Source of the DNA: JBMNCQ01 sp049366715
GTDB lineage: Bacteria > Bacillota > Peptococcia > Peptococcales > BICA1-8
Length of the DNA stretch: 64,000 nt
Direction of reading: 5' to 3'
NCBI GenBank assembly: GCA_049366715.1
Contig: JBMNCQ010000004.1
Coordinates: 266,336-330,335 of the forward strand
Positions 52,532 through 60,823 of the stretch are shown here, piece after piece (within the stretch, counting starts at the first letter, position 1; every line of letters begins with the position of its first letter). The notes beneath the pieces are model-generated. The model did not search any database. It worked only from the letters and a program-made list of their open reading frames with translations, and was not told where the DNA came from. The position numbers were made by a program, and so were the translations under genes.

Positions 52532-54868
52532 TTATTCCGAACGATAATCGATACGGGCTACTAAAACAGTAAGATCATCTTTAATATTACCTTGCAGTGT
52601 CTGCCGGGCCAGCTCAATAATATAATTTGCAATTATTTGCGGGTCATCCTGAGGAAGAGCCTGAATGAGTTCATGCCAGTCTTCAATGCTGCCGTCCAGA
52701 ATTTCAAAGACACCATCGCTCATGTTTATGATTAAATCTCCCACCTGGACAGGGTATTCAATTTTTTCTGTTTCGACATGATTAAACATGCCCACAGGAA
52801 GTGACTTTGCTTTAACGGCCTGGACTTGTGTTCTCCTTTTAATAAAAGACGGCGCTGCCCCAATTTTGATAAACTCGGCGGTTGCCGATACCTCATTAAT
52901 AAGTGTCAGGTCAATGGTTGTAAATATTTCTTCCGAGGAGCGTAAAAACAATACTGAATTTACGGTATCAACGGCCATTTTAATGCTTAAGCCCGCCCCC
53001 AAAAGCTGTTCCAGCAAGCTTATTGCCGTGGCACTTTCCCGGGCGGCTTTTTCACCGGCCCCCATTCCGTCACTTAAAATCATGACAAACTTCCTGTTCG
53101 GCAAACCAACACAAGCCCAGTTATCACCTGAAACATCACTTCCCTCTTTAATAGCGATGGCAGCTCCTGTAGTGACAGAATAAGTTTTACTGGGATTCAG
53201 ATGATAAGAGCAGCTTTTGTTGCCTGCCGTAGGGCACCTGGCCTCTTTAACGGTATACGTGCGGTCCAGGGCCTGGGATATTTTGGGGGCAATAAACTGG
53301 GTGCACCAATTCTGCTGCGGGCAGGCTTTCTGTACTACAACGATTTCTTTATCCCCCCCACAGGTATCAATCACTTTTACATTTTGCACCTTAATATTAT
53401 CATCAAGAAGGTAGCCTTTAATGTGCTCTGCCAATTCTTCATCACTGGTCTCTTTCTGATTAAATTCCTGGGCGAATTTTTTCACTAATTCTCCTACCCC
53501 TACTAATTGCTTCGCTACCAGTTGTTGTGAGTTTAAGAGCTTTTCGTGGTATTTCATTTCCTGTTTATAAAGCTTTAGCTGATAAGTCAAAGCTATACTG
53601 AGCTCCCGTAAACGCATACATCTTCTTTGCAGTTCCGGAGAAAAGCTTTGCTCGCTAATTTTTCCCTGAAACTCTGACTTGGAGCATACTTCCACCACCG
53701 ACCGGTAAGTTTTATAAAATTCTTTATCCCAGCAAACAGAGCACAGGGCGCATTTATCACAGACCTGCCCGGCAACCTGATTCAAAATTATCGTTAAAGG
53801 GTTCGTATCTTGTCCCGGAGCGGAACTTGCATCTTTTACAAAGGGCCGGAATGCCTTACTCAACTCATTAAAGACCTTGGACATCCTTTCCAGTCTTCTT
53901 GTATGATCGGTATTTGTCGTTGAATTTTCTATTTCACCCGGTTCTTCTTTCTCCAGATACCGGGCAGGAAACAAAACAAACAATATTCCGGCCAGGCTTG
54001 TCTCTACTAAAGTCATTATGACTTGATCCTGAGCGGAAAAATACAGAGAAAGCATTAAATTTCCTAATGTGAAACCCATTAAGATCCCGATTCTGCCCAA
54101 ACCTTGAAAAATTCCGCCTAACAAACCCGCTAAAGCATAGAAGCCAATACTGGCGGTACTGATATTGCCGGTCATGCTAGGCACTAAGCCTACCATAGTA
54201 CCTATCGCCGCACCGCCGCCGGGCCCGGCTAAAAAAGCGGCAAATAAAACGGCTGCCCGGGACAAAAAGCTCTGTACACTGACATTAAATATCGTAAAAT
54301 CTCCCAAACCAAGAAGAATACCCAGGGCAATGATAAAACAACTTATTTTATCTTCTAAAGCTAACTCTAAACTGCGATTTTGCTTTTCCCAAGCACCTAA
54401 GGAGGTCAGAGTCACTAAAGTGATCAATCCGGCAAATATGCTCTCAAAGCTGTTGGTAACCCAGCCGTATATTGGCCCCTGCCCGAAGAGAATAAATACG
54501 CCTTTGGTTATAAATACGATTGCGGTTACAAGTGCGGGAACAGTCAGCCATTGCTGGCGGTTAACCAAAAATTGTTTGAATAATGTACCGAAAATCAATA
54601 ATATTATGATGATATTAGCCCAATTTATTGCCGGTGCTTCCGTAAGTAAAAAACCTATTATGCTGCCTGCCAAAACCCACCAGCGTTTCTGTTTATCCCA
54701 GACGGACATCGCACCTACTATGGCCGGGCCAAACGGCCTTATTTCCCCCAATATCACTGATTGTGACAGAATACAACCTAATAAACCAAAGAGTATGCTA
54801 TCCCAGCGCAACCAATTAATTAACGTCCAACTTGCTTTATGCTGCTTAGTTACAATTTTGCCCAACAT
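52532..54868 (-). CDS. spoIIE: Stage II sporulation protein E
   Basis: About 778 residues. The N-terminal 310 residues hold around ten membrane segments, the middle is regulatory, and the C-terminal 200 is a PP2C phosphatase: VMILSDGMGAGEKAARESAT, LIINMSDGVFEI and DDLTVLVARI supply the metal-binding aspartates. SpoIIE localises to the polar septum and dephosphorylates SpoIIAA to release sigma-F. Cys-rich stretch CDKCALCSVCW near residue 365. ATG 54868 preferred over 54871 for SD spacing. Confidence 0.97.
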   Translation of the reverse strand: MLGKIVTKQHKASWTLINWLRWDSILFGLLGCILSQSVILGEIRPFGPAIVGAMSVWDKQKRWWVLAGSIIGFLLTEAPAINWANIIIILLIFGTLFKQFLVNRQQWLTVPALVTAIVFITKGVFILFGQGPIYGWVTNSFESIFAGLITLVTLTSLGAWEKQNRSLELALEDKISCFIIALGILLGLGDFTIFNVSVQSFLSRAAVLFAAFLAGPGGGAAIGTMVGLVPSMTGNISTASIGFYALAGLLGGIFQGLGRIGILMGFTLGNLMLSLYFSAQDQVIMTLVETSLAGILFVLFPARYLEKEEPGEIENSTTNTDHTRRLERMSKVFNELSKAFRPFVKDASSAPGQDTNPLTIILNQVAGQVCDKCALCSVCWDKEFYKTYRSVVEVCSKSEFQGKISEQSFSPELQRRCMRLRELSIALTYQLKLYKQEMKYHEKLLNSQQLVAKQLVGVGELVKKFAQEFNQKETSDEELAEHIKGYLLDDNIKVQNVKVIDTCGGDKEIVVVQKACPQQNWCTQFIAPKISQALDRTYTVKEARCPTAGNKSCSYHLNPSKTYSVTTGAAIAIKEGSDVSGDNWACVGLPNRKFVMILSDGMGAGEKAARESATAISLLEQLLGAGLSIKMAVDTVNSVLFLRSSEEIFTTIDLTLINEVSATAEFIKIGAAPSFIKRRTQVQAVKAKSLPVGMFNHVETEKIEYPVQVGDLIINMSDGVFEILDGSIEDWHELIQALPQDDPQIIANYIIELARQTLQGNIKDDLTVLVARIDYRSE

Positions 54869-54908
54869 CATAACACCTTCTTTTCTGGTAAAAATAGTGT
54901 TGGACTTT

Positions 54909-54941
54909 ATTATAGGTTATTTATCTGGTAATATTTGTCAT
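54909..54941 (-). promoter_or_regulatory. spoIIE promoter with wide spacing (Spo0A-type)
   Basis: Minus strand ATGACA (54936-54941), 21 nt, TATAAT (54909-54914). The B. subtilis spoIIE promoter also has a 21-nt spacer and needs Spo0A. The adjacent plus-strand TTTGTCATAA is a degenerate Spo0A box. The rest of the 360-bp gap (54872-55229) shows only the terminator at 55152 and a TGTCGAAAA at 55197. Confidence 0.5.
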
Positions 54942-55151
54942 AAAATGTAGCCTTGATATCCAAAATTTACCACATATTCCTACAGTACTTTGTAAAATAT
55001 TCATTTGCCAGCAATATTTACCGGCACTTAATAAAATCAGCTTAGTAAAAATGTGGTTCCGTACCTTTAAGAAAAATTTAATTAATATTTTTTTATGCTA
55101 ATAAATCCTAAGACTGTTCGGCACCAATTTTAAAAGTATAACTAATCCGTC

Positions 55152-55182
55152 AAAAACCAGCTGCTTGAAGCAGCTGGTTTTT
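55152..55182. terminator. Terminator after the SPOCS gene
   Basis: AAAAACCAGCTGC, TTGAA loop, GCAGCTGGTTTTT: a 13-bp perfect stem with T-runs on both strands, about 50 nt past the stop codon at 55230. Confidence 0.85.
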
Positions 55183-55229
55183 AACAATAAGAAAATGTCG
55201 AAAATCCGGAGAAATTTCTCGAAATATTT

Positions 55230-56327
55230 TTAACTTTTTTTCATATATTTAGTTAGTTTGGTCATTTTAGACTCCCTGATAATTCCCGTCCCTTCCGATT
55301 TATGCTCAAGATCAATTATTGTTCTGGTCATTAACTCCGGTTCTTGATGATCAACGGGGATTTTTTCGGGGATTTTTTCCGTATTTAATTCTTCGGATTT
55401 TATTTCAATATTTATCCGGTCCTGTTCTTCTTTTTCCTGGACGGTATCCGGCAGAAGCTCCGTACTAATAATATCCTGACCTTGAAACATACTGAGCAGA
55501 AAGTCGCCCTCAATTCTAACCTCCCGCTTATTCAATACATTTATTATGGTATTTGTGGAAACGATATCAACATGAGCAATCTTAAGGGGTTCTTCCATTA
55601 AATAGATCTCTTCACTAAACGGAATCGTTTCCTGTACGATTATAATGTTTTCCCCGGTTTTTTTATCAGCAATAAACATTAAATATATGTCCTTCAAGCC
55701 TTTAATGGTTAAAATCCCATCTTTAATTTTATGTTGCGTAATATTAAATTTAATTTGAGCTGCCAGCGGTTCCCGAATATCCGGTATATTTTCTCTCAGT
55801 TTTAAAGAACTGTCATTCAAAAATCCTTCTGATCTTTGATTCCTGGCAGTATCCGGTGAATTTCCCGTACCTGCTAAAGCAATTACTCCTTCAACAAAAA
55901 TATTTCTTAAACCAACTTGTTTGATATTTAGATATTTAAGCTGAGGAATTACGCTGCCCTGTCTTTTGGTTCTTAAAATACCCTGATAGGGAATATTAAT
56001 ACCCAGACCTACTTCTATCTTTGCTTCCTTGCCGTCCTGAGCCTTTCTAAATATATCCCTGTAACGATCATCTAAATTTACAGCTTCATATTTAATATCC
56101 ACCATCAGCTGTCCGATTATTTCCTTCGGGTAGGTATTATGGTTCACTCCTTCGATGATATTTCTTTTTTGCTCACAATTAAGCCGCCCGATATCAGGTT
56201 TATCAGCGGGCAATTTAAGCATTGTCCTGCAAACAATAAATGATATGTCATCTCCAATTAATCCTTCTATATTATTCCAGACACACTCCCCATACCGGGG
56301 AAAATAAGGATTATACATGCCCCACAC
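55230..56327 (-). CDS. SPOCS-domain (DUF3794-like) spore-associated protein
   Basis: 365 residues, no signal peptide or membrane segment. The region about 205-295 (FNITQHKIKDGILTIKGLKD, then IIIVQETIPFSEEIYLMEEP) has the pattern of SPOCS/DUF3794 domains found in spore coat and cortex proteins such as SipL. An earlier stretch (about 60-160) may be a second, degenerate copy. The C terminus is acidic then basic. Its place between spoIIE and yabR supports a sporulation role. The exact protein is not recognised. Confidence 0.6.
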   Translation of the reverse strand: MWGMYNPYFPRYGECVWNNIEGLIGDDISFIVCRTMLKLPADKPDIGRLNCEQKRNIIEGVNHNTYPKEIIGQLMVDIKYEAVNLDDRYRDIFRKAQDGKEAKIEVGLGINIPYQGILRTKRQGSVIPQLKYLNIKQVGLRNIFVEGVIALAGTGNSPDTARNQRSEGFLNDSSLKLRENIPDIREPLAAQIKFNITQHKIKDGILTIKGLKDIYLMFIADKKTGENIIIVQETIPFSEEIYLMEEPLKIAHVDIVSTNTIINVLNKREVRIEGDFLLSMFQGQDIISTELLPDTVQEKEEQDRINIEIKSEELNTEKIPEKIPVDHQEPELMTRTIIDLEHKSEGTGIIRESKMTKLTKYMKKS

Positions 56328-56412
56328 TCCCTCTTAAAACAATTACAAATTTAAACGCACAATATTGTATGCTTAGTTAGCCGGAAATGTGCCGGTTAAT
56401 TGTTGGTAATTG

Positions 56413-56545
56413 GTGATTAGTGACTGGTAGTAGTAAAGTTTATCGTTCATAGTGCATAGTTTATTGTTCTCAGTTCTCAGATCCCGGTTTTCAGCTGTTT
56501 TTGAGAACTGAGAACCCTTTGGTTTATCGTTGTTTTCGGTTCTTA
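56413..56545. repeat. Heptanucleotide-period array with self-complementary module, upstream of the SPOCS gene
   Basis: About 19 units in one 7-nt phase: GTGATTA, GTGACTG, GTAGTAG, TAAAGTT, TATCGTT, CATAGTG, CATAGTT and so on. GTTCTCAGTTCTCA (56466-56479) and TGAGAACTGAGAAC (56502-56515) form a 14-bp perfect inverted repeat. The GTGATTA end faces the SPOCS start codon. Confidence 0.85.
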
Positions 56546-56548
56546 AAT

Positions 56549-56580
56549 AAAATAAACCCGCTTTACAACGGGTTTATTTT
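56549..56580 (-). terminator. Terminator after the zinc-ribbon gene
   Basis: AAAATAAACCCG, 8-nt loop, CGGGTTTATTTT: a 12-bp perfect stem about 25 nt past the stop codon of the small zinc-ribbon gene. Confidence 0.82.
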
Positions 56581-56605
56581 TCAATTGCGGTATTGTACCG
56601 GCTCT

Positions 56606-56761
56606 TCAGAAGCCCTCGTTGGAAGTATTAACCACTTCACATTCACCCTGTTTACAATAGTGATGACAAAAAGGGCACTCCCTGCTTGCATCTCTATCAG
56701 TAAACATCATACCACATTGACTGCACTTATAGCTTTTTTCCACATTATCCGGCTTAGCCAT
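56606..56761 (-). CDS. Small zinc-ribbon protein (51 aa)
   Basis: ATG 56761 follows GAGGAGGC by 9 nt. The 51-residue product begins MAKPDNVEKSYKCSQCG and continues DASRECPFCHHYCKQGEC. The pairs CSQC (about 13-16) and CPFC (about 29-32), with two His and two further Cys, predict a zinc-binding knuckle. Followed by its own terminator. The gap to gppA is 30 nt, so they may be co-transcribed. Function unknown. Confidence 0.8.
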   Translation of the reverse strand: MAKPDNVEKSYKCSQCGMMFTDRDASRECPFCHHYCKQGECEVVNTSNEGF

Positions 56762-56791
56762 GTTTAATATGCCTCCTCAAAATATTTAAGA

Positions 56792-57676
56792 TTAGCATTG
56801 CCCATTTTTAAGCCTTATTATCATACCATAAAGAATATCTTTTTCACTAACGGTAAGTTCCGTAATATTTAATTTATCCATTACCTTCAGAAGGATATAT
56901 ACTCCATAAGATATAATATCTGCCCGCCCCGGCTGCAGCCCTTTTATTTTTCGCCGTTCGGCAATCTCCATTTTATCTATTACATGATATACCCCGGCTA
57001 TCTGCTCTTTATTTAATGTTTGCCCATGAATAATCTCAGGATCATATTTTTCCAGCTCCAGTTTTATGGCGGCTAAAGTTGTAATTGTTCCGCCTACACC
57101 AACCAGTTTTAGCTGCTGCGGCAGGGTCTTACCGAATAAATCCTCCAGCATTTCCCCGGTTTTTACTTTTAATCCTAAGTCTTCTTTGATTCGTACCGCC
57201 CCGAGATTTACACTTTTATATTGAATTTTTTGCCCGTCAAAATAGATGAGCTCCGTGCTCCCGCCCCCAATATCCAGAACGGCATAATCCGCCGTATCTC
57301 CTTTTAGGTAATCGCTAATTGCACCCAGATAGCTTAGCTCGGCTTCTTGCTCACCGGATAAAATTTCTAACGCATACCCTGTTCTCTTCATTATTGCTTC
57401 TGCCACTTCACATTTATTTTTTGCATCCCTTACAGCACTGGTTGCCGCTATTTTTACCTTTGTTGCCTCATATAAGCTGCAATTGGCCAAAAATCGTGCT
57501 ACACAATTTAAAGTTCGCGCTAGAGCCGGACGGTTAATTACCCCTGATGTACCGACACCCTCTCCGATCCGGGTCATTTCCAAATCCCGCCAAACAGGGG
57601 TAATCTCACCTTGAAAATAATCTGCAATCAGCACTCTGGTACTATTCGTGCCAATATCAACTGCAGCAAGCCGCAT
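56792..57676 (-). CDS. Ppx/GppA family phosphatase
   Basis: About 294 residues of the ASKHA fold. MRLAAVDIGTNSTRVLIADY is the N-terminal phosphate motif; VLDIGGGSTELIYFDGQKIQ the second; then LVGVGGTITTLAAIKLELEK. Hydrolyses polyphosphate or (p)ppGpp. ATG 57676 follows AAAGGAGGG; the frame opens at 57736. Shorter than E. coli GppA/Ppx, as is usual in Firmicutes (the C-terminal HD domain is missing). Which substrate it prefers cannot be told. Confidence 0.93.
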   Translation of the reverse strand: MRLAAVDIGTNSTRVLIADYFQGEITPVWRDLEMTRIGEGVGTSGVINRPALARTLNCVARFLANCSLYEATKVKIAATSAVRDAKNKCEVAEAIMKRTGYALEILSGEQEAELSYLGAISDYLKGDTADYAVLDIGGGSTELIYFDGQKIQYKSVNLGAVRIKEDLGLKVKTGEMLEDLFGKTLPQQLKLVGVGGTITTLAAIKLELEKYDPEIIHGQTLNKEQIAGVYHVIDKMEIAERRKIKGLQPGRADIISYGVYILLKVMDKLNITELTVSEKDILYGMIIRLKNGQC

Positions 57677-57731
57677 GGAAATATTCCCTCCTTTTGCCCC
57701 AAGGCAAAATTGCCGGGTCCTGATATAGTTC

Positions 57732-57815
57732 CACATAGTTTATAGAGCATAGTTTATCATTCCCAGTCCTTAGATACCGGTTCTCGGTTATTTGGAGGTA
57801 CAGAAAACAGAGTAC
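57732..57815. repeat. Heptanucleotide-period array upstream of gppA
   Basis: About 12 in-phase units: CACATAG, TTTATAG, AGCATAG, TTTATCA, TTCCCAG, TCCTTAG, ATACCGG, TTCTCGG, TTATTTG and so on. The next 180 bp (57816-57964) has no gene; its start repeats the GGTACTATCACACTGTAG motif also seen near 52380 and 45130. Confidence 0.72.
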
Positions 57816-57964
57816 GGTCTATTGGCATCTGTTCCAGGTACTATCACACTGTAGAAACCATAACCACTAACCTCTACCTGACCATTATATCTTCACCCGG
57901 AAGATAATCTTTACCTCTACCTTCCTAACCAGATCTGCCTACTTTTGTTGCGTGCGGTTCAATC

Positions 57965-57990
57965 CAAAAAAGCACCCTTTTTAGGGTGCC
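57965..57990 (-). terminator. Terminator after yabR
   Basis: GCACCC/GGGTGC with a T-rich loop, followed on the minus strand by TTTTTTGG. Directly past the stop codon at 57997. Confidence 0.78.
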
Positions 57991-57996
57991 TATATC

Positions 57997-58347
57997 TTAA
58001 TATTTGCTTCCACTTTTTCTTTTGGAGTTAATATTTTTGTTTAATGAAGCAATTCTCTCATCACTATCCTTTAAGAACTTAGAAAGTTTTTCTTCAAAGG
58101 ATATATCAGGTTTAGGCTTTGCTTGGCGAATTGATAAACCGATTTTACCATTGTTATCAATATTTATTATTTTGACCCTGACCTTATCCTGTTCCTTTAG
58201 ATAATCACTAACATCTTTCACATAATTATCCGCAACCTCGGAAATATGAACTAAACCTGTAACTCCTCCCGGCAGCTCTATGAAAGCCCCAAACTTAGTA
58301 ATGCCTGTAACTACACCTTCAACTATTTGCCCTTTTGATATGGACAT
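57997..58347 (-). CDS. yabR: S1 RNA-binding domain protein (YabR-like)
   Basis: 116 residues. A single S1 domain (about 1-75): KGQIVEGVVTGITKFGAFIE, GLVHISEVADNYVKD, KVRVKIINIDNNGKIGLSIR. The C-terminal tail is basic. Length and position between divIC and spoIIE match B. subtilis YabR. It binds RNA, probably on the ribosome; its exact function is not known. Confidence 0.93.
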   Translation of the reverse strand: MSISKGQIVEGVVTGITKFGAFIELPGGVTGLVHISEVADNYVKDVSDYLKEQDKVRVKIINIDNNGKIGLSIRQAKPKPDISFEEKLSKFLKDSDERIASLNKNINSKRKSGSKY

Positions 58348-58422
58348 ACTAAAATTAAATCCTCCCTTTGATTCTCAGATAATTTATTATATCCAGCCTT
58401 GCTTGAAAATGTCAAGAAAGTT

Positions 58423-58779
58423 TTATGGCTGGGCCTCTCTGGCTTTCATAATTACGATTTCTCCCGGCTTGATCAATCCTAGCTTTTCTCGGGCAATTTT
58501 TTCGATAGCTTCAGGTGTTTGAATATATTCAAACTCATCAAGGAGCTCGGTATTCTCTGTTTTGACTATGCTTAGCTGCTTCTCGAGAGTATTGATTTCC
58601 TGCTTCAGCTTATAACCCTGATAGAAGCCTTGTGATAAAGAAAAACACATATAGATAATCAGTCCCCATAAAATAAACCGGCTCATTTTTCTAGTACTAA
58701 ATTTTTTCCGAATTTTTCGGGGCTTAGGCTTTTGGTCAATATATGAATGGCGGTAATTATTTTTTTGAGAATATGCCAT
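58423..58779 (-). CDS. divIC: Cell-division protein DivIC (FtsB family)
   Basis: 118 residues: a basic N-terminal cytoplasmic tail, one membrane segment (about 35-55, FILWGLIIYMCFSLSQGFYQ), then a coiled coil and TPEAIEKIAREKLGLIKPGE, the FtsB/DivIC signature. Part of the septal DivIB-DivIC-FtsL complex. Its start codon shares a base with the stop of the upstream HTH gene (58779). Confidence 0.93.
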   Translation of the reverse strand: MAYSQKNNYRHSYIDQKPKPRKIRKKFSTRKMSRFILWGLIIYMCFSLSQGFYQGYKLKQEINTLEKQLSIVKTENTELLDEFEYIQTPEAIEKIAREKLGLIKPGEIVIMKAREAQP

Positions 58780-58997
58780 TATTCATCATCCTCCATAATT
58801 CCTAACACCGTACCGGGAATGACAATAACTACTTCATACCCTTTGCCTCTGGCACGGCTAAGTAGAGTCGCTACAGAACTAGTACTTATGCCTAATTTTT
58901 TAGCGATTGCATCATTGGTATGGCCTGTCTCCTTTAAGGCCACAACCTGTCTTTCCCGGAAACTAAGTTTTTCCATGCCTCTTAGTTCTATTTTCAC
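58779..58997 (-). CDS. Small HTH protein (sigma-70 region 4/LuxR-type)
   Basis: 72 residues. KLSFRERQVVALKETGHTND then AIAKKLGISTSSVATLLSRA is a classic sigma region 4-like HTH, followed by a short beta-rich tail (GYEVVIVIPGTVLGI). No sigma region 2. It could regulate transcription locally. It lies immediately upstream of divIC with a 1-nt overlap. GTG 58997 or ATG 58976 may be the start; neither has a strong SD. Confidence 0.75.
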   Translation of the reverse strand: MKIELRGMEKLSFRERQVVALKETGHTNDAIAKKLGISTSSVATLLSRARGKGYEVVIVIPGTVLGIMEDDE

Positions 58998-59024
58998 AAC
59001 AACATTCCACCATATATTGGAAAA

Positions 59025-59153
59025 TTATCCCCAGCCTTATCCACAAATTGTGGACAAATATTGTACATAACTCGTATATTTAGTTCTACCTTCAGGCCTA
59101 AATTCCTGCTTTTGTAATAAACTTCCACGATTATCTATATGAAGATATCCACA
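59025..59153. promoter_or_regulatory. DnaA-box cluster
   Basis: TTATCCCCA (59025-59033, one mismatch), TTATCCACA (59037-59045, perfect), TGTGGACAA (59049-59057, the inverted TTGTCCACA box) and ATATCCACA (59145-59153, one mismatch). The gap 58998-59297 has no gene. It also contains an imperfect long hairpin (about 59205-59260) just past the ABC ATPase stop codon. Confidence 0.55.
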
Positions 59154-59297
59154 TAAATATGCATAGACGGTAATTTTGACATATTTATGAGGACAGCCAG
59201 ACGCTAGAAGGGCTAAGACCGCAGGCGTATTAAAATACGTTCGGAATCTTAACCCCTTTAAGAACGCAGCCAGGAATGCTTTTCAATATCCGGCACC

Positions 59298-60023
59298 CTA
59301 CCAGATTTGGGAAAGAAACTCCTGTGTCCTCTTCTTCTTAGGCTCATCAAATATTTTAGTCGGACAGCCTTCTTCGACAATCAGACCATCGTCCATATAA
59401 ATAACTCGGTCGGCTACTTCCCGGGCAAAACCCATCTCATGGGTAACAACAACCATCGTCATCCCCTCTTTAGCCAGATCTTTCATCACGGCCAGAACCT
59501 CTCCGACCAATTCAGGATCCAGGGCTGAAGTCGGCTCATCAAAAAGGATTACCGAAGGCTCCATAGCTAAGGCCCTGGCAATGGCCACTCTTTGCTTCTG
59601 TCCGCCGGAAAGCATACTAGGGTATGTCCCTTCCTTATCAGACAAGCCTACTTTTTCCAGATAATACTGTCCCAGCTTTACAGCCTCACCCTTGGCCACA
59701 CCCTTTACCTGGGTTGGTCCTTCGATGACGTTTTGCAGCACGGTCATATGAGGAAAAAGATTGAAATGCTGAAAAACCATCCCGACATGGGTTCTGATCC
59801 GGTTAATAATTTTTTCGTCACTGCCATTGATGATCTCCCCGTCTATTTCCACAGACCCCTTTTGAAATCTTTCCAAAAAATTTATACACCTTAGTAGCGT
59901 ACTCTTCCCTGATCCGCTGGCGCCTATTATTACAACAACTTCCCGCGGCCTGACTTCTAAGTCAATGCCTTTCAAAACGTGCAAATTACCAAACCACTTT
60001 TCTAAGCTATTTATTTTTATCAT
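59298..60023 (-). CDS. Polar amino-acid ABC transporter, ATP-binding protein
   Basis: 241 residues. Walker A GASGSGKSTLLRCINFLERF, Q-loop FQHFNLFPHMTVLQN, signature LSGGQKQRVAIARALAM, Walker B VILFDEPTSALDPELVGEVL and VVVTHEMGFAREVADRVIYM. Clearly paralogous to 16362-17084. Third gene of the operon 61618-59298 that lies between yabQ and the divIC block. Confidence 0.94.
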   Translation of the reverse strand: MIKINSLEKWFGNLHVLKGIDLEVRPREVVVIIGASGSGKSTLLRCINFLERFQKGSVEIDGEIINGSDEKIINRIRTHVGMVFQHFNLFPHMTVLQNVIEGPTQVKGVAKGEAVKLGQYYLEKVGLSDKEGTYPSMLSGGQKQRVAIARALAMEPSVILFDEPTSALDPELVGEVLAVMKDLAKEGMTMVVVTHEMGFAREVADRVIYMDDGLIVEEGCPTKIFDEPKKKRTQEFLSQIW

Positions 60024-60036
60024 GCCGAAACCTCCT

Positions 60037-60696
60037 TTAACGACTTCCGCTTACAGCCAATTTTGCTTCTATTACGTTAAAGAGCCAGGTAAAAATACTC
60101 GTATAAACCAGATAGAATACTGCCGCAATGGTTAACATTTCCATCATCAAAAAATTTGCGGAAGCCAGCTGCTGTGCTTTGAGCAACAACTCATTCATCG
60201 TAATGGCGCTGGCCAGGGACGAATCTTTCAGCGCAATGATAAATTGATTCCCCAGGGGAGGAACTGCCCGTTTAAATGCCTGGGGCAGAATAATCCTGAC
60301 CATAGCTTTATAGTAAGTCATTCCTAAAGAACGGGCGGCTTCCATCTGACCTACCGCAATTGACTGGATAGCACCCCTGAATATTTCGGCAATATAAGCC
60401 CCGTTATGAATTCCCAGGCCGAGAAAAGCAGAGGTGAAGGCTTCTAAACCAAATAAACCTCTTAGCCCGAAATAAATGAATAACAGTTGCAATAACAAAG
60501 GGGTTCCGCGAATTAAATAAATATATATTTTAGCAGGTGTATTAAAGAACGGGTTTTCGGAAATTCTCATAAATGCAGTGAGTAACCCTAAAATTACGCC
60601 TAATAATATCCCGGCAACGGTAATCTCAATTGTTTTTAAGGCCGCCGGCAAAAAAAAAGGAAAGAATTTTATTAACGCGGAAAAATCATAACTCAT
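60037..60696 (-). CDS. Polar amino-acid ABC transporter permease
   Basis: About 219 residues, five membrane segments. NGAYIAEIFRGAIQSIAVGQ then EAARSLGMTYYKAMVRIILP is the permease signature of this class. ATG 60696 follows AAGGAG by 8 nt; the frame opens at a GTG at 60705, inside the SD region. 119 bp, with a hairpin, separate it from the binding-protein gene. 13 nt from the ATPase gene. Confidence 0.93.
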   Translation of the reverse strand: MSYDFSALIKFFPFFLPAALKTIEITVAGILLGVILGLLTAFMRISENPFFNTPAKIYIYLIRGTPLLLQLLFIYFGLRGLFGLEAFTSAFLGLGIHNGAYIAEIFRGAIQSIAVGQMEAARSLGMTYYKAMVRIILPQAFKRAVPPLGNQFIIALKDSSLASAITMNELLLKAQQLASANFLMMEMLTIAAVFYLVYTSIFTWLFNVIEAKLAVSGSR

Positions 60697-60789
60697 CTCC
60701 TTCACTCCTTATAAGACATCTAAAACAGCATAATTGATTTAATGAATAAACCATCTCTTAGCAAATTTTCAATCCCCGCATAACATTTA

Positions 60790-60816
60790 AAGCACAGCAG
60801 CATTAGCTGCCGTGCC
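60790..60816 (-). other. Intercistronic hairpin after the second binding-protein gene
   Basis: GCACGGCAGC and GCTGCTGTGC (minus strand), one internal mismatch, loop TAAT. Lies 9 nt past the stop codon at 60824. Same position as the hairpins in the first operon; probably 3' protection or attenuation. Confidence 0.6.
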
Positions 60817-60823
60817 CGGAAAA

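Noticed and set aside
54165..54950. A 261-codon plus-strand open frame opposite spoIIE
   Set aside because: It lies antisense to a well-supported gene, has no SD and its translation is low-complexity with no family pattern.
55197..55205. TGTCGAAAA as a Spo0A box for spoIIE
   Set aside because: It lies about 330 bp from the spoIIE start, between a terminator and the preceding gene, too far for ordinary activation.
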